Origin: Eubacteriales bacterium
GTDB taxonomy: Bacteria; Bacillota_A; Clostridia; Lachnospirales; Lachnospiraceae
Direction: 5' to 3'
DNA: 12,530 nucleotides
Assembly: GCA_030527765.1 (NCBI GenBank)
Contig: JAUNAE010000070.1
Span: 1-12,530 of the forward strand
Below the pieces are notes generated by a model that was not told the origin of the DNA, did no database searches, and worked only from the letters and a program-made list of their open reading frames with translations. Shown in pieces: positions 1-6,479 of the stretch. The translations under genes were made by a program, and so were the position numbers. Each line of letters begins with the position of its first letter. Within the stretch, counting starts at the first letter, position 1.

Positions 1-16
1 AAGATTAAATAGTTTT

Positions 17-58
17 AAAAAAAATCAGTCGTACATTTTTGTACGGCTGATTTTTTTT
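17..58. terminator. Bidirectional rho-independent terminator of an upstream gene
   Basis: An 18-bp inverted repeat (17-34 against 41-58) encloses a 6-nt loop. The left arm starts with a run of A and the right arm ends in eight T, so either strand would give a hairpin plus U-tract. The core pairing is ATCAGTCGTAC with GTACGGCTGAT, which includes one G-U pair. It isolates the copper operon from whatever lies to the left; that gene is outside the window. Confidence 0.9.
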
Positions 59-59
59 G

Positions 60-80
60 CAGAAAACCTTGTTCCTGTAA
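60..80 (+). repeat. Short intergenic repeat, copy 1
   Basis: These 21 bases match 5492-5512 at 18 positions (shared core CAGAAAACCT, then TTCCTG after two variable bases). Both copies sit immediately after a terminator hairpin and both lie between short inverted arms (here TTGCAG 57-62 and CTGCAA 92-97). The rest of 59-129 shows no gene. Two copies of this length could still be chance in AT-rich DNA. Confidence 0.35.
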
Positions 81-129
81 GAGTCTGAATGCTGCAAGTA
101 TAGAAGAAATGATTTTGTGAAATTTCCTG

Positions 130-158
130 TTGACAAATACCCCTAGGGGGTATATTAT
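130..158 (+). promoter_or_regulatory. csoR-copA promoter
   Basis: A perfect -35 TTGACA (130-135) is followed by a 17-bp spacer and a -10 TATTAT (153-158), which predicts a start of transcription near 165. The spacer and the first base of the -10 are covered by the first CsoR box, so bound repressor would block polymerase. It is the only strong promoter before csoR and lies about 150 bases upstream of the start codon. Confidence 0.85.
137..153. promoter_or_regulatory. CsoR operator 1
   Basis: ATACCCCTAGGGGGTAT is a near-palindrome that fits the known CsoR box pattern (TACCC ... GGGTA). It fills the spacer between the -35 and -10 elements. The regulator gene follows directly, so autoregulation relieved by Cu(I) is the expected behaviour. 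Confidence 0.88.
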
Positions 159-170
159 TCGTTTGTAGAA

Positions 171-187
171 ATACCCCTAGGGGGTAT
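171..187. promoter_or_regulatory. CsoR operator 2
   Basis: This is an exact second copy of the 17-bp box at 137-153, 34 bp further on (a bit over three helical turns, so nearly the same DNA face). It lies just past the predicted transcription start, so it is also transcribed into the leader. Two identical boxes suggest two CsoR tetramers and tight repression. Confidence 0.88.
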
Positions 188-194
188 ACATGAA

Positions 195-221
195 ACGCAA
201 ATCAAACAAGAGAATTTGCGT
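195..221 (+). other. Leader stem-loop of the csoR-copA mRNA
   Basis: ACGCAAAT (195-202) and ATTTGCGT (214-221) form a perfect 8-bp stem with an 11-nt loop, with no U-tract after it, so it is not a terminator. It lies inside an 11-codon open frame (190-225). The remaining leader (222-314) shows only the csoR ribosome site. Confidence 0.5.
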
Positions 222-314
222 GTGAAGAAACATAAATGGTGCAAAGTAAGTGTAAAAACGTAAATGTTGAAGGGATGATGAACGTCCTCTTTGTTTATGG
301 AAGGAGTGGAGTCT

Positions 315-671
315 ATGTCTGAAGAGAAGATGCTGAATCCGATCGCAGAACAGGCGGAAACAACAGAGACTGCAGCCTGTCCTCATTGCAGCAGCCGGCA
401 CAAGGTGCGGACGCAGGAGGAGCAGAAAGCACTGATTACGAGACTGAAGAAGATTGAAGGTCAGATTCGAGGAATTGAGAAGATGGTTGAGAATGATATC
501 TACTGTCCGGATATTCTGATACAGGTCAGTGCGGCAACGTCTGCTTTGAACAGTTTTAATAAAGTGCTGCTTCAGTGCCATATCCGCAGCTGCGTGTCGG
601 AGGATATCCGTGCAGGAAGTGATGAGGCAATTGATGAGCTCTGCAATGTACTGCAGAAGCTGATGAAATAA
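315..671 (+). CDS. csoR: Copper-sensing transcriptional repressor CsoR
   Basis: This is a 118-residue DUF156/CsoR-family repressor. In the known family, an all-helical protein binds GC-rich palindromes and leaves DNA when Cu(I) binds a Cys-His-Cys site. Here those ligands are Cys64, His89 and Cys93, with the 25-residue Cys-to-His spacing and HxxxC pattern of true CsoR, plus an extra Cys88. The N-terminal part of the fold contains RLKKIEGQIRGIEKM (43-57). The first 40 residues form a charged tail with a CPHC motif (22-25), an extra possible metal site. The start at 315 is chosen because AAGGAG (301-306) sits 8 bases before it; TTG 291 and ATG 297 in the same frame lack a ribosome site. It is followed 47 bases later by copA, with a small hairpin (672-688) between, and is preceded by two CsoR boxes, so it probably controls itself and copA. 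RcnR/FrmR relatives use different ligand sets, so Cu sensing is well supported. Confidence 0.93.
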   Translation: MSEEKMLNPIAEQAETTETAACPHCSSRHKVRTQEEQKALITRLKKIEGQIRGIEKMVENDIYCPDILIQVSAATSALNSFNKVLLQCHIRSCVSEDIRAGSDEAIDELCNVLQKLMK

Positions 672-718
672 CGGATTGCAAATATCCGAACTGCAATAAA
701 TGACGAAAGGAAGATAAC

Positions 719-3571
719 ATGGATCAGTACGTTGTAACCGGTATGACATGTGCGGCTTGCCAGGCACATGTAGAAAAAGCCGTATCCAAACTGGAAAACG
801 TGGATTCTGTATCCGTATCCCTTCTGACGAACAGCATGTCCGTGGAAGGAACAGCTACAAAAGAAGAGATTATCAAGGCTGTGGAAGATGCAGGATATGG
901 CGCATCCCCAAAGGGTGCAGAAACACAGACAAAACAGAGCCAGAGAGCGAAACTTGAGGCAGAGGAAGAGGCACTGAAGGATCATGAGACACCGAAACTT
1001 GTGAGAAGACTTGCAAAATCCGTTGTTGTTCTCGCAATCCTCATGTACCTGACCATGGGACATAACATGGCAGGTTTTCCGGTTCCGGGATTTCTGAATC
1101 ATAACCATATGGGACTTGCCCTGACCCAGATGCTTCTGGCGATTATCGTTATGTATATTAACAAATCCTTCTTCATATCCGGATTTAAGACTCTGATCCA
1201 TCGTTCTCCAAACATGGATACTCTGGTAGCTATGGGATCCGGCGTTTCTTTTGCATGGTCATTATATGTCTTCTATAAGATGACAGTTATGCTGACCAGC
1301 GGAGTTGCAAATGCAGATCTTATGGAGATCTATCACAATCAGCTTTACTTTGAGACCGCTGCAATGATTCCGTGTCTGATCACCGTTGGTAAGACACTGG
1401 AGGCAATGTCCAAGGGAAGAACGACGGATGCTCTGAAGAATCTGATGAAGATGGCTCCAAAGACCGCAGTTCTTCTGAGAGACGGACAGGAAGTGACCGT
1501 TGACATTGACGATGTGGAGACAGGAGATATCTTCGTTGTACGTCCGGGTGAGAGCATTCCGGTAGACGGTGTAATCATTGAAGGATCTTCTGCAGTGGAT
1601 GAATCTGCACTGACCGGAGAATCCATTCCGGTAGATAAGAGTGTGGATGATACCGTAAGTGCAGCAACGATGAACCAGTCCGGTTTCATCAAAGCAAGAG
1701 CTTCAAGAATCGGAGAGGACACCACCTTTTCTCAGATCATTCAGATGGTCAGCGATGCGGCTGCTACCAAAGCCCCGATCGCAAGAATTGCAGACACTGT
1801 ATCCGGAATTTTTGTTCCGACCATTCTCGGCATCGCTCTTGTAGTAGCCGTCTTCTGGCTTCTCACAGGCGCAGAAGTAACCTTTGCATTAGAGAGAGCC
1901 ATTTCTGTTCTCGTTATTGCATGCCCATGTGCCCTCGGTCTTGCGACACCGGTAGCCATCATGGTAGGAAACGGTATGGGAGCAAAGAACGGTATTCTTT
2001 TCAAGACGAGTGCAGCTCTTGAGAATACAGGCCGCGTACAGATTGTAGCCCTGGACAAAACAGGAACCATCACTGCCGGAAAACCGGAAGTTACAGATAT
2101 CATCCCGGCAGAAGGTGTTACGGAAAAAGAACTCGTAACCTATGCTTATTCGATTGAGAAGATGAGTGAACATCCACTTGCATCTGCGGTTGTCGCTTAT
2201 GGAGATAAGAATTCCATTCAGGGATCTGCGGTGACAGATTTTGCTGCTCTTTCCGGTAATGGACTGAAGGGAAAAGTCGACAATCAGGAAATTGTCGGAG
2301 GATCTTTTAAATATATCAGCAAGCATTTCGGAGTAGAGAAAAAACTTTCAGATGCAGCCAATGCCCTTTCCGAGCAGGGCAAAACACCGCTCTTCTTTGC
2401 AAAAGACGGCAAGACACTCGGTATGATTGCAGTTGCCGATGTAATCAAAGAAGACAGTGCCCAGGCAATTCAGGAAATGAAAAACATGGGCATCGAAGTT
2501 GTTATGCTGACCGGAGACAACGAGAAAACCGCCAAGGCAATCGGAGATATTGCAGGTGTTGACAGAGTTATCGCAGGTGTTCTTCCGGATGGCAAGGAAG
2601 CAGTCATCCGACAGCTTCAGACAAGAGGCAAGGTTGCCATGGTTGGAGATGGAATCAACGATGCACCGGCACTTACAAGAGCAGATACCGGTATTGCAAT
2701 TGGAGCAGGTACCGATGTTGCCATTGATTCTGCAGATGTTGTTCTGATGAACTCAAAACTTACAGATGCCAGTGCCGCAATTCGTCTGAGCCGTCAGACC
2801 GTTAAGAATATTCATGAAAACCTTTTCTGGGCATTTGCCTATAATGTAATTCTGATCCCGATTGCAGCCGGATTATACCGGGGCATCGAGATGAACCCGA
2901 TGTGGGGAGCGGCAGCGATGTCCATCTCAAGCTTCACCGTGTGTATGAATGCACTCAGTCTGAACCTCTTCAAACTTCATGATTCTTCCAAGGATCGCCC
3001 GATGAAGAAAAAAGCACTTCCGTATACAGAAAGTGTCCATGCAGAGGATGCAGAAAAAACAAATGATGTTATAATGAGTGAAAATGTAGAAGCAAAGGAT
3101 GCCGATGCAGCACAGATTTCCCGGAAGGTGATCAAAATCGAGGGTATGATGTGTGCACACTGTGAAGGCAGAGTCAAAAATGCCCTTGAAGCACTGGAAG
3201 GAATTGACAGTGCAGTAACAAGCCACGAGGCAGACAATGCAGTGGTAACCGTAAATGAAAAATTCGATGCAGCAGAGGTCGAGAAGGCTGTTGTAGATGC
3301 AGGCTATGACTTTGTTGGAATCGAAGAAATAAATAATCATGCAAAGGAGAACAACAAAATGGAAAAGACAATCAAAATTGAAGGAATGATGTGTGAGCAT
3401 TGTGAGGCAAGAATGAAAAAAGCTCTTGAGGCACTGGAAGGAATCGACAGTGCAGTGACAAGCCACGATTTAAACAATGCAGTCGTTGTAGCAAACGATA
3501 AGTTCGATGCAGCAGAAGTTGAGAAGGCTGTTATCGATGCTGGATACAAATTCCAGGGAATCGAAGCGTAA
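719..3571 (+). CDS. copA: Cu(I)-exporting P1B-type ATPase CopA with N- and C-terminal HMA domains
   Basis: This 950-residue membrane pump exports cytoplasmic Cu(I) using ATP. An N-terminal HMA domain (about 1-68) has the Cu site GMTCAAC (Cys11, Cys14). The membrane and catalytic core spans about 98-750: actuator TGE at 299-301, Cu-binding CPC at 402-404, phosphorylated Asp446 in DKTGT, HP at 485-486, and GDGIND at 643-648. The YN of helix 7 and MxxSS of helix 8, diagnostic of Cu(I) pumps, are present. After the last helix come a charged linker (about 752-801) and two HMA domains with GMMCAHC (Cys812, Cys815) and GMMCEHC (Cys892, Cys895), which makes it longer than the usual 740-830 residues. 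AAAGGAAG lies just before the ATG. It is the second gene of the CsoR operon, with a strong terminator behind it. The second C-terminal HMA has an internal ribosome site and ATG, treated separately. Confidence 0.95.
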   Translation: MDQYVVTGMTCAACQAHVEKAVSKLENVDSVSVSLLTNSMSVEGTATKEEIIKAVEDAGYGASPKGAETQTKQSQRAKLEAEEEALKDHETPKLVRRLAKSVVVLAILMYLTMGHNMAGFPVPGFLNHNHMGLALTQMLLAIIVMYINKSFFISGFKTLIHRSPNMDTLVAMGSGVSFAWSLYVFYKMTVMLTSGVANADLMEIYHNQLYFETAAMIPCLITVGKTLEAMSKGRTTDALKNLMKMAPKTAVLLRDGQEVTVDIDDVETGDIFVVRPGESIPVDGVIIEGSSAVDESALTGESIPVDKSVDDTVSAATMNQSGFIKARASRIGEDTTFSQIIQMVSDAAATKAPIARIADTVSGIFVPTILGIALVVAVFWLLTGAEVTFALERAISVLVIACPCALGLATPVAIMVGNGMGAKNGILFKTSAALENTGRVQIVALDKTGTITAGKPEVTDIIPAEGVTEKELVTYAYSIEKMSEHPLASAVVAYGDKNSIQGSAVTDFAALSGNGLKGKVDNQEIVGGSFKYISKHFGVEKKLSDAANALSEQGKTPLFFAKDGKTLGMIAVADVIKEDSAQAIQEMKNMGIEVVMLTGDNEKTAKAIGDIAGVDRVIAGVLPDGKEAVIRQLQTRGKVAMVGDGINDAPALTRADTGIAIGAGTDVAIDSADVVLMNSKLTDASAAIRLSRQTVKNIHENLFWAFAYNVILIPIAAGLYRGIEMNPMWGAAAMSISSFTVCMNALSLNLFKLHDSSKDRPMKKKALPYTESVHAEDAEKTNDVIMSENVEAKDADAAQISRKVIKIEGMMCAHCEGRVKNALEALEGIDSAVTSHEADNAVVTVNEKFDAAEVEKAVVDAGYDFVGIEEINNHAKENNKMEKTIKIEGMMCEHCEARMKKALEALEGIDSAVTSHDLNNAVVVANDKFDAAEVEKAVIDAGYKFQGIEA
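3125..3565 (+). repeat. Tandem duplication of a CopZ-like HMA domain inside copA
   Basis: Codons 803-869 (3125-3325) and 883-949 (3365-3565) encode two 67-residue HMA units identical at 53 positions, with no gaps. The longest shared runs are [15 protein letters not shown] and [11 protein letters not shown]. Much of the DNA also matches. Both resemble free CopZ more than the N-terminal domain does (GMMCxHC against GMTCAAC). They are separated by a 13-residue, Asn- and Lys-rich linker that looks like former intercistronic DNA. Confidence 0.85.
3344..3361 (+). promoter_or_regulatory. Internal ribosome-binding site and ATG within copA
   Basis: AAGGAG (3344-3349) is followed after 9 bases by ATG (3359-3361), which is codon 881 of copA and the exact start of the last HMA domain. 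The region is A-rich and looks unstructured, as good bacterial initiation sites are. In-frame Lys-Glu codons can create such a motif by chance, but its placement at the domain boundary is hard to dismiss. Confidence 0.6.
3359..3571 (+). CDS. copZ: Candidate nested copper chaperone CopZ (alternative start within copA)
   Basis: If translation starts at the internal ATG (codon 881 of copA), the product is a 70-residue soluble HMA protein. It begins [15 protein letters not shown], with Cu(I) ligands Cys12 and Cys15, and has the length and layout of stand-alone CopZ, which hands Cu(I) to CopA and CsoR in the cytoplasm. No separate copZ is present in the operon, so this would supply it. E. coli copA is known to make a small chaperone from the same gene by ribosomal frameshifting; internal initiation here would be a different route to the same result. 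That the product is actually made is an inference: the sequence shows only the signal and the exact domain start. Confidence 0.5.
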   Translation: MEKTIKIEGMMCEHCEARMKKALEALEGIDSAVTSHDLNNAVVVANDKFDAAEVEKAVIDAGYKFQGIEA

Positions 3572-3597
3572 GAATATTTATTTCAGGCAATGTCAAA

Positions 3598-3638
3598 GGC
3601 CGCCCGGTCTCACAGATGTGAGATAGGGCGGCCCTTTT
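3598..3638 (+). terminator. Terminator of the csoR-copA operon
   Basis: GGCCGCCC (3598-3605) pairs with GGGCGGCC (3626-3633), and within it TCTCAC (3608-3613) pairs with GTGAGA (3618-3623), giving a long two-part stem. TTTT (3635-3638) follows. It starts about 26 bases after the copA stop codon. Confidence 0.93.
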
Positions 3639-3806
3639 CATCTCAGTCGGGAAGAAGATTTGATGAAGAAGGGACTGCTGATCTGAAAAACAATGGAATT
3701 CCACAAGAATCTGGAGTTCGATGTGAATAATTACTAAAAACAAGGAATGATATTCCATAGTATTGAACAAAATCCTTTGAGACACGGATTTTTTGAGGAA
3801 AAATTG
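3639..3806. other. Intergenic stretch without a gene
   Basis: No reading frame with a ribosome site is seen on either strand. It holds a 10-bp palindrome TGGAATTCCA (3694-3703), a related GGAAT/ATTCC repeat (3744-3756), and a weak 7-bp hairpin AAAATCC/GGATTTT followed by T (3769-3793). The last could be a poor terminator just ahead of the sugar promoter. No function can be assigned. Confidence 0.5.
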
Positions 3807-3835
3807 TTGACAAAACAGGAGTGCACGAGTAATAT
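3807..3835 (+). promoter_or_regulatory. Promoter of the sucrose/fructan uptake operon
   Basis: TTGACA (3807-3812) and TAATAT (3830-3835) are separated by exactly 17 bp, a near-consensus vegetative promoter with predicted start near 3842. It is 229 bases ahead of the binding-protein start codon, leaving a leader of about 220 nt that carries a stem-loop and a second operator. Its strength fits a repressor-controlled catabolic operon. Confidence 0.85.
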
Positions 3836-3846
3836 GAAAACACAAT

Positions 3847-3862
3847 ATGAAACGGGTTCCAC
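3847..3862. promoter_or_regulatory. LacI/GalR-type operator 1 (O1)
   Basis: ATGAAACGGGTTCCAC fits, at all but the first base, the GalR-like pattern GTGNAAN-SNNTTNCAC-type half-site symmetry. It lies just after the predicted transcription start, a blocking position. It matches the reverse complement of O2 at 14 of 16 core positions. The likely ligand is the LacI-family protein encoded at 7416-8402; a CcpA catabolite site is an alternative. Confidence 0.75.
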
Positions 3863-3915
3863 ATTGATGAAACAATCTGGTTGGAAAGTAATCAAAACCA
3901 TAGAAAAGATAAAAC

Positions 3916-3953
3916 TCCACAGGTGAAATTCAGAGGAAGAATTCATCTGTGGA
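3916..3953 (+). other. Leader stem-loop between the two operators
   Basis: TCCACAGGTGAA (3916-3927) pairs with TTCATCTGTGGA (3942-3953): 12 contiguous pairs in RNA including one G-U, with a 14-nt purine-rich loop. No U-tract follows, so it is not a simple terminator. It could protect the 5' end, slow polymerase or bind a protein. Confidence 0.65.
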
Positions 3954-3969
3954 TATAAAAAGGCAAAAT

Positions 3970-3985
3970 GTGGAACGGGTTTCAC
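3970..3985. promoter_or_regulatory. LacI/GalR-type operator 2 (O2)
   Basis: GTGGAACGGGTTTCAC shows the GTG...CAC ends and AAC/GTT core typical of GalR-family operators. Its centre is 123 bp from that of O1, about 11.7 helical turns, and it is in inverted orientation. As it lies well inside the leader, it may act as a roadblock or, with O1, in DNA looping. Confidence 0.75.
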
Positions 3986-4063
3986 AACGAATTTCATCTT
4001 AGCGCGAAGAAGAAATCAAAAGGACAGGAAGTTAGCATTCAGAAAATTCAGGAGGAAGTAAAA

Positions 4064-5371
4064 ATGAAGAAAAGACTGAGTATTCTTTTAAGTCTTGCAA
4101 TGGCAGCATCCGTATTTACTGTTGTTCCGGCTCAGGCAGAAGATGTAGTAAACCTTACAATCTGGAGCCCAACTGACAGAGAAGCAGTAGAAGAGTGGTG
4201 GACAGAGAAAATCGCAGAGTGGAATGAAGCAAACCCTGGAATCCAGGTAAGCCGTGAAGCGATTGATCGTTCCGATTCTTATGCATATGACAACAAAATT
4301 GCAACCGCTGTTACATCCAACAGCCTTCCATCTATTTTCTATGTTGACGGACCGCAGGTATCTTATTATGCAGCGAACGGAATCACTGTTCCGATCACAA
4401 AATATTTTGATGAAGAGACCATGAAGGATTTCGTTCCTTCTACCGTTGCTCAGTGCACATACGACGGAGATCTGTATGCAATCTCCGCTACAGAGTCCGG
4501 TGTTGCGTTCTACTACAACAAAGACATGCTGAAAGAAGCCGGAATTGACACCGATGATCTTGATTCCAGAACACTCGAGAACCCGGTAACATGGGAAGAG
4601 ATGGCAGAGATCGCTGAGAAATGTACAACAGATGATCATGTTGGAGCACACATTATCATGGACCACGGTGAAGGACTTCCATATGCGCTTGAGCCAATGT
4701 ATATCTCCAAAGGAAAAGACTACATCAGTGAAGACGGAACAGAGGCATCCGGATATGTAGACAGTGAAGAAGCTGTAGAGACTACCCAGTATCTTGCAGA
4801 TCTTATTGCAAAAGGATATGCAAACGTTGATCCTATTCAGGATGAATTCCTGAACAAAGCCTGCGCTACCATGATCGGTGGTTCCTGGGAAGTTGCAACT
4901 CTTGAGCAGAATGCAGACTTTGACTGGGGTGTAACATACTATCCGGTATCTGATACAGGTAAGGCAGTTTCTCCATGTGGTGACTGGTCTGCAGCAATCA
5001 GCAGAGACTGTGAAGATGCTGATGCAGCAGGTGAGTTCCTGCAGTGGCTGATGAGCACTGATAATGTTGCAACATATGCAGCAGCAATCGCAAAACCTGC
5101 AACAAGAAATTCTGCATATGAGAACGAGGCAATGGCTGAGTATGCAGATGGCGCAAGAGCTCTCTTTGTAGAGCAGCTGAACAACACAGCAGTTCCGCGT
5201 CCGAGAACACCTTCCTATGCTACATTCTCCGCAAACTATGCAGAGGCAATGTCCAACATCTTCTCTGATGCAGCAACCAATGGAGAAGTTGATGCGGATT
5301 ACATTCAGGATGAGCTGACAAACGTTGCAGACCTCTTCACAGAGGATTATGAGACATATTACGCAGAGTAA
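4064..5371 (+). CDS. Sugar ABC transporter solute-binding protein (SBP_bac_1, CUT1)
   Basis: This 435-residue extracellular sugar receptor captures the substrate for the two permeases that follow. Residues 1-25 form a classic signal peptide: KKR, a hydrophobic stretch, then PAQA with cleavage expected before Glu26. There is no lipobox Cys, although binding proteins of single-membrane bacteria are normally lipid-anchored. The mature part has the family's opening strand VVNLTIWSP, the pattern WNEANPGIQV, and an FYYNKDML segment, all usual in CUT1 receptors. AGGAGG (4050-4055) lies 8 bases before the chosen ATG; an in-frame ATG at 3968 lacks a ribosome site and would overlap operator 2. The GH32 gene in the same cluster points to sucrose or short fructo-oligosaccharides as substrate, but this is inference from neighbours. 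The gene is first in its operon, followed by a hairpin that probably lets it be expressed above the permeases. Confidence 0.92.
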   Translation: MKKRLSILLSLAMAASVFTVVPAQAEDVVNLTIWSPTDREAVEEWWTEKIAEWNEANPGIQVSREAIDRSDSYAYDNKIATAVTSNSLPSIFYVDGPQVSYYAANGITVPITKYFDEETMKDFVPSTVAQCTYDGDLYAISATESGVAFYYNKDMLKEAGIDTDDLDSRTLENPVTWEEMAEIAEKCTTDDHVGAHIIMDHGEGLPYALEPMYISKGKDYISEDGTEASGYVDSEEAVETTQYLADLIAKGYANVDPIQDEFLNKACATMIGGSWEVATLEQNADFDWGVTYYPVSDTGKAVSPCGDWSAAISRDCEDADAAGEFLQWLMSTDNVATYAAAIAKPATRNSAYENEAMAEYADGARALFVEQLNNTAVPRPRTPSYATFSANYAEAMSNIFSDAATNGEVDADYIQDELTNVADLFTEDYETYYAE

Positions 5372-5427
5372 TATCATAAAGTGTGGTAAAAGGTTCGCTT
5401 AGTTCATAAAAAGTATAAAACAAATGT

Positions 5428-5484
5428 AAGCTGCTGACGGATCGGCACCGGGATCACCGGAGTAGCTGTCCGTCGGCAGCTTTT
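5428..5484 (+). terminator. Intercistronic attenuating terminator after the binding-protein gene
   Basis: AAGCTGCTGACGGA (5428-5441) pairs with TCCGTCGGCAGCTT (5469-5482), 14 bp with one G-U pair, followed by TTTT that runs into GACTTT. The 27-nt loop has its own CCGG/CCGG pairing. Since the permeases and regulator downstream have no strong promoter directly after it, partial read-through is likely. This fits the common need for more binding protein than permease, or it may protect the 3' end of the first cistron. Confidence 0.75.
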
Positions 5485-5520
5485 GACTTTACAGAAAACC
5501 TCATTCCTGCAAAGTCAAAA
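5481..5520 (+). repeat. Second intercistronic stem-loop enclosing repeat copy 2
   Basis: TTTTGACTTT (5481-5490) and AAAGTCAAAA (5511-5520) are a perfect 10-bp inverted repeat around a 20-nt loop. The left arm uses the U-tract of the preceding terminator. The loop contains most of the 21-base element (5492-5512) shared with 60-80. Pairing of the U-tract could alter termination efficiency. From 5521 to the permease ribosome site nothing else is seen. Confidence 0.55.
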
Positions 5521-5567
5521 ATATCCTTTAAGAAAATGACTGACAGATTGAGAAAGAAGGAGACGTT

Positions 5568-6467
5568 ATGGCAGGCAAAGGCAACTTGAGCAATCGAAAA
5601 AGAAGCGAGAGAGCAACTGCATATTTCTTTGTTGCACCGGCGGTAATTTTGTTGATTGCATTCCTTGTTGTTCCGATGGTTTATACGGCATACTTTTCTG
5701 CATTTAAATATCAGATCATGCGGCCGGACAAAATCAGTTTCATCGGAATTGAGAATTATACGAAACTTTTTGCAGATAAGAATTTCTGGGTATCCTTAAA
5801 AAATACCGTATATTTTACAGTAATCGTTGTTCCTGTACAGTGTGCACTTGCTCTGGGGCTGGCGCTTTTGGTTTCCAAAAAATTCCGCGGAGTTGCTGTT
5901 TTCAGAACCATGTACTTCAGCCCTCAGCTGACTTCTATGGTAGTTATCGCAGTACTGTGGTCAGTACTTTATAACGCAAATCCAAACACCGGTCTGATCA
6001 ACTCACTGCTTGTTTCTATCGGAATGAAGCCGATCAATTTCCTGACAAATGAACATACCGCAATGAATGCGATTATCTTTATGTCCGCATGGCAGGGTGC
6101 CGGATATCAAATGATGATCTTCCTGGCCGGATTGCAGGGAATTCCACGTGAGCAGTATGAGGCGGCTTCTGTTGACGGCGCAACAAAAGCAAAACAGTTC
6201 CGTTATATTACTCTTCCGGGATTAAAAGGAACCATCAAATATGTCATTATGATCACAATGATTCAGGCGATGAAGCTGTTTACTCAGCCGTACATCATGA
6301 CACAGGGCGGACCGAAGAATTCCACAAAGACACTGGTTTACTATATTTACACACAAGGTTTCCAGAAAGGTAACTTCGGATATGCCTGCTCCACTGCCAC
6401 AGTATTCTTTGTAATTGTTGTTATCATGTCTCTGACCATGAAGAAGGTCACAACGGCAAATGATTAA
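5568..6467 (+). CDS. CUT1 sugar ABC transporter permease (MalF/UgpA type)
   Basis: This 299-residue inner-membrane protein forms half of the sugar channel. A short basic N-terminus is followed by a first helix (about 18-40, FFVAPAVILLIAFLVVPMVY) and five more hydrophobic segments, the usual six for a permease without the long extra MalF loop. The cytoplasmic EAA loop that docks the ATPase is clear: EAASVDGA starting at Glu198, followed by ITLPGLKGT. AAGGAG (5557-5562) is 5 bases before the ATG. The second permease follows after 12 bases, with its ribosome site overlapping this stop codon, so the two are translationally coupled and form a heterodimer. The substrate is inferred from the GH32 gene. 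No ATP-binding subunit lies in the cluster. Confidence 0.93.
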   Translation: MAGKGNLSNRKRSERATAYFFVAPAVILLIAFLVVPMVYTAYFSAFKYQIMRPDKISFIGIENYTKLFADKNFWVSLKNTVYFTVIVVPVQCALALGLALLVSKKFRGVAVFRTMYFSPQLTSMVVIAVLWSVLYNANPNTGLINSLLVSIGMKPINFLTNEHTAMNAIIFMSAWQGAGYQMMIFLAGLQGIPREQYEAASVDGATKAKQFRYITLPGLKGTIKYVIMITMIQAMKLFTQPYIMTQGGPKNSTKTLVYYIYTQGFQKGNFGYACSTATVFFVIVVIMSLTMKKVTTAND

Positions 6468-6479
6468 AGGAGGCACAAG

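Noticed and set aside
291..314. TTG or ATG starts upstream of the chosen csoR start
   Set aside because: No ribosome site precedes them, and the real one (AAGGAG 301-306) would lie inside the coding region.
3769..3793. Small AAAATCC/GGATTTT hairpin with T-run before the sugar promoter
   Set aside because: The stem is short and AT-rich and the strong terminator at 3598-3638 already ends the upstream operon, so it is not called as a terminator.
3968..4063. Upstream in-frame ATG that would add 32 residues to the binding protein
   Set aside because: It has no ribosome site, overlaps operator 2 and would bury the signal peptide, whereas ATG 4064 has AGGAGG at the right distance.
4088..5377. Long antisense open frame (429 codons) opposite the binding-protein gene
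   Set aside because: Its product is a low-complexity Cys- and Ile-rich string with no domain, no ribosome site and no promoter. It is a by-product of codon bias in the real gene.
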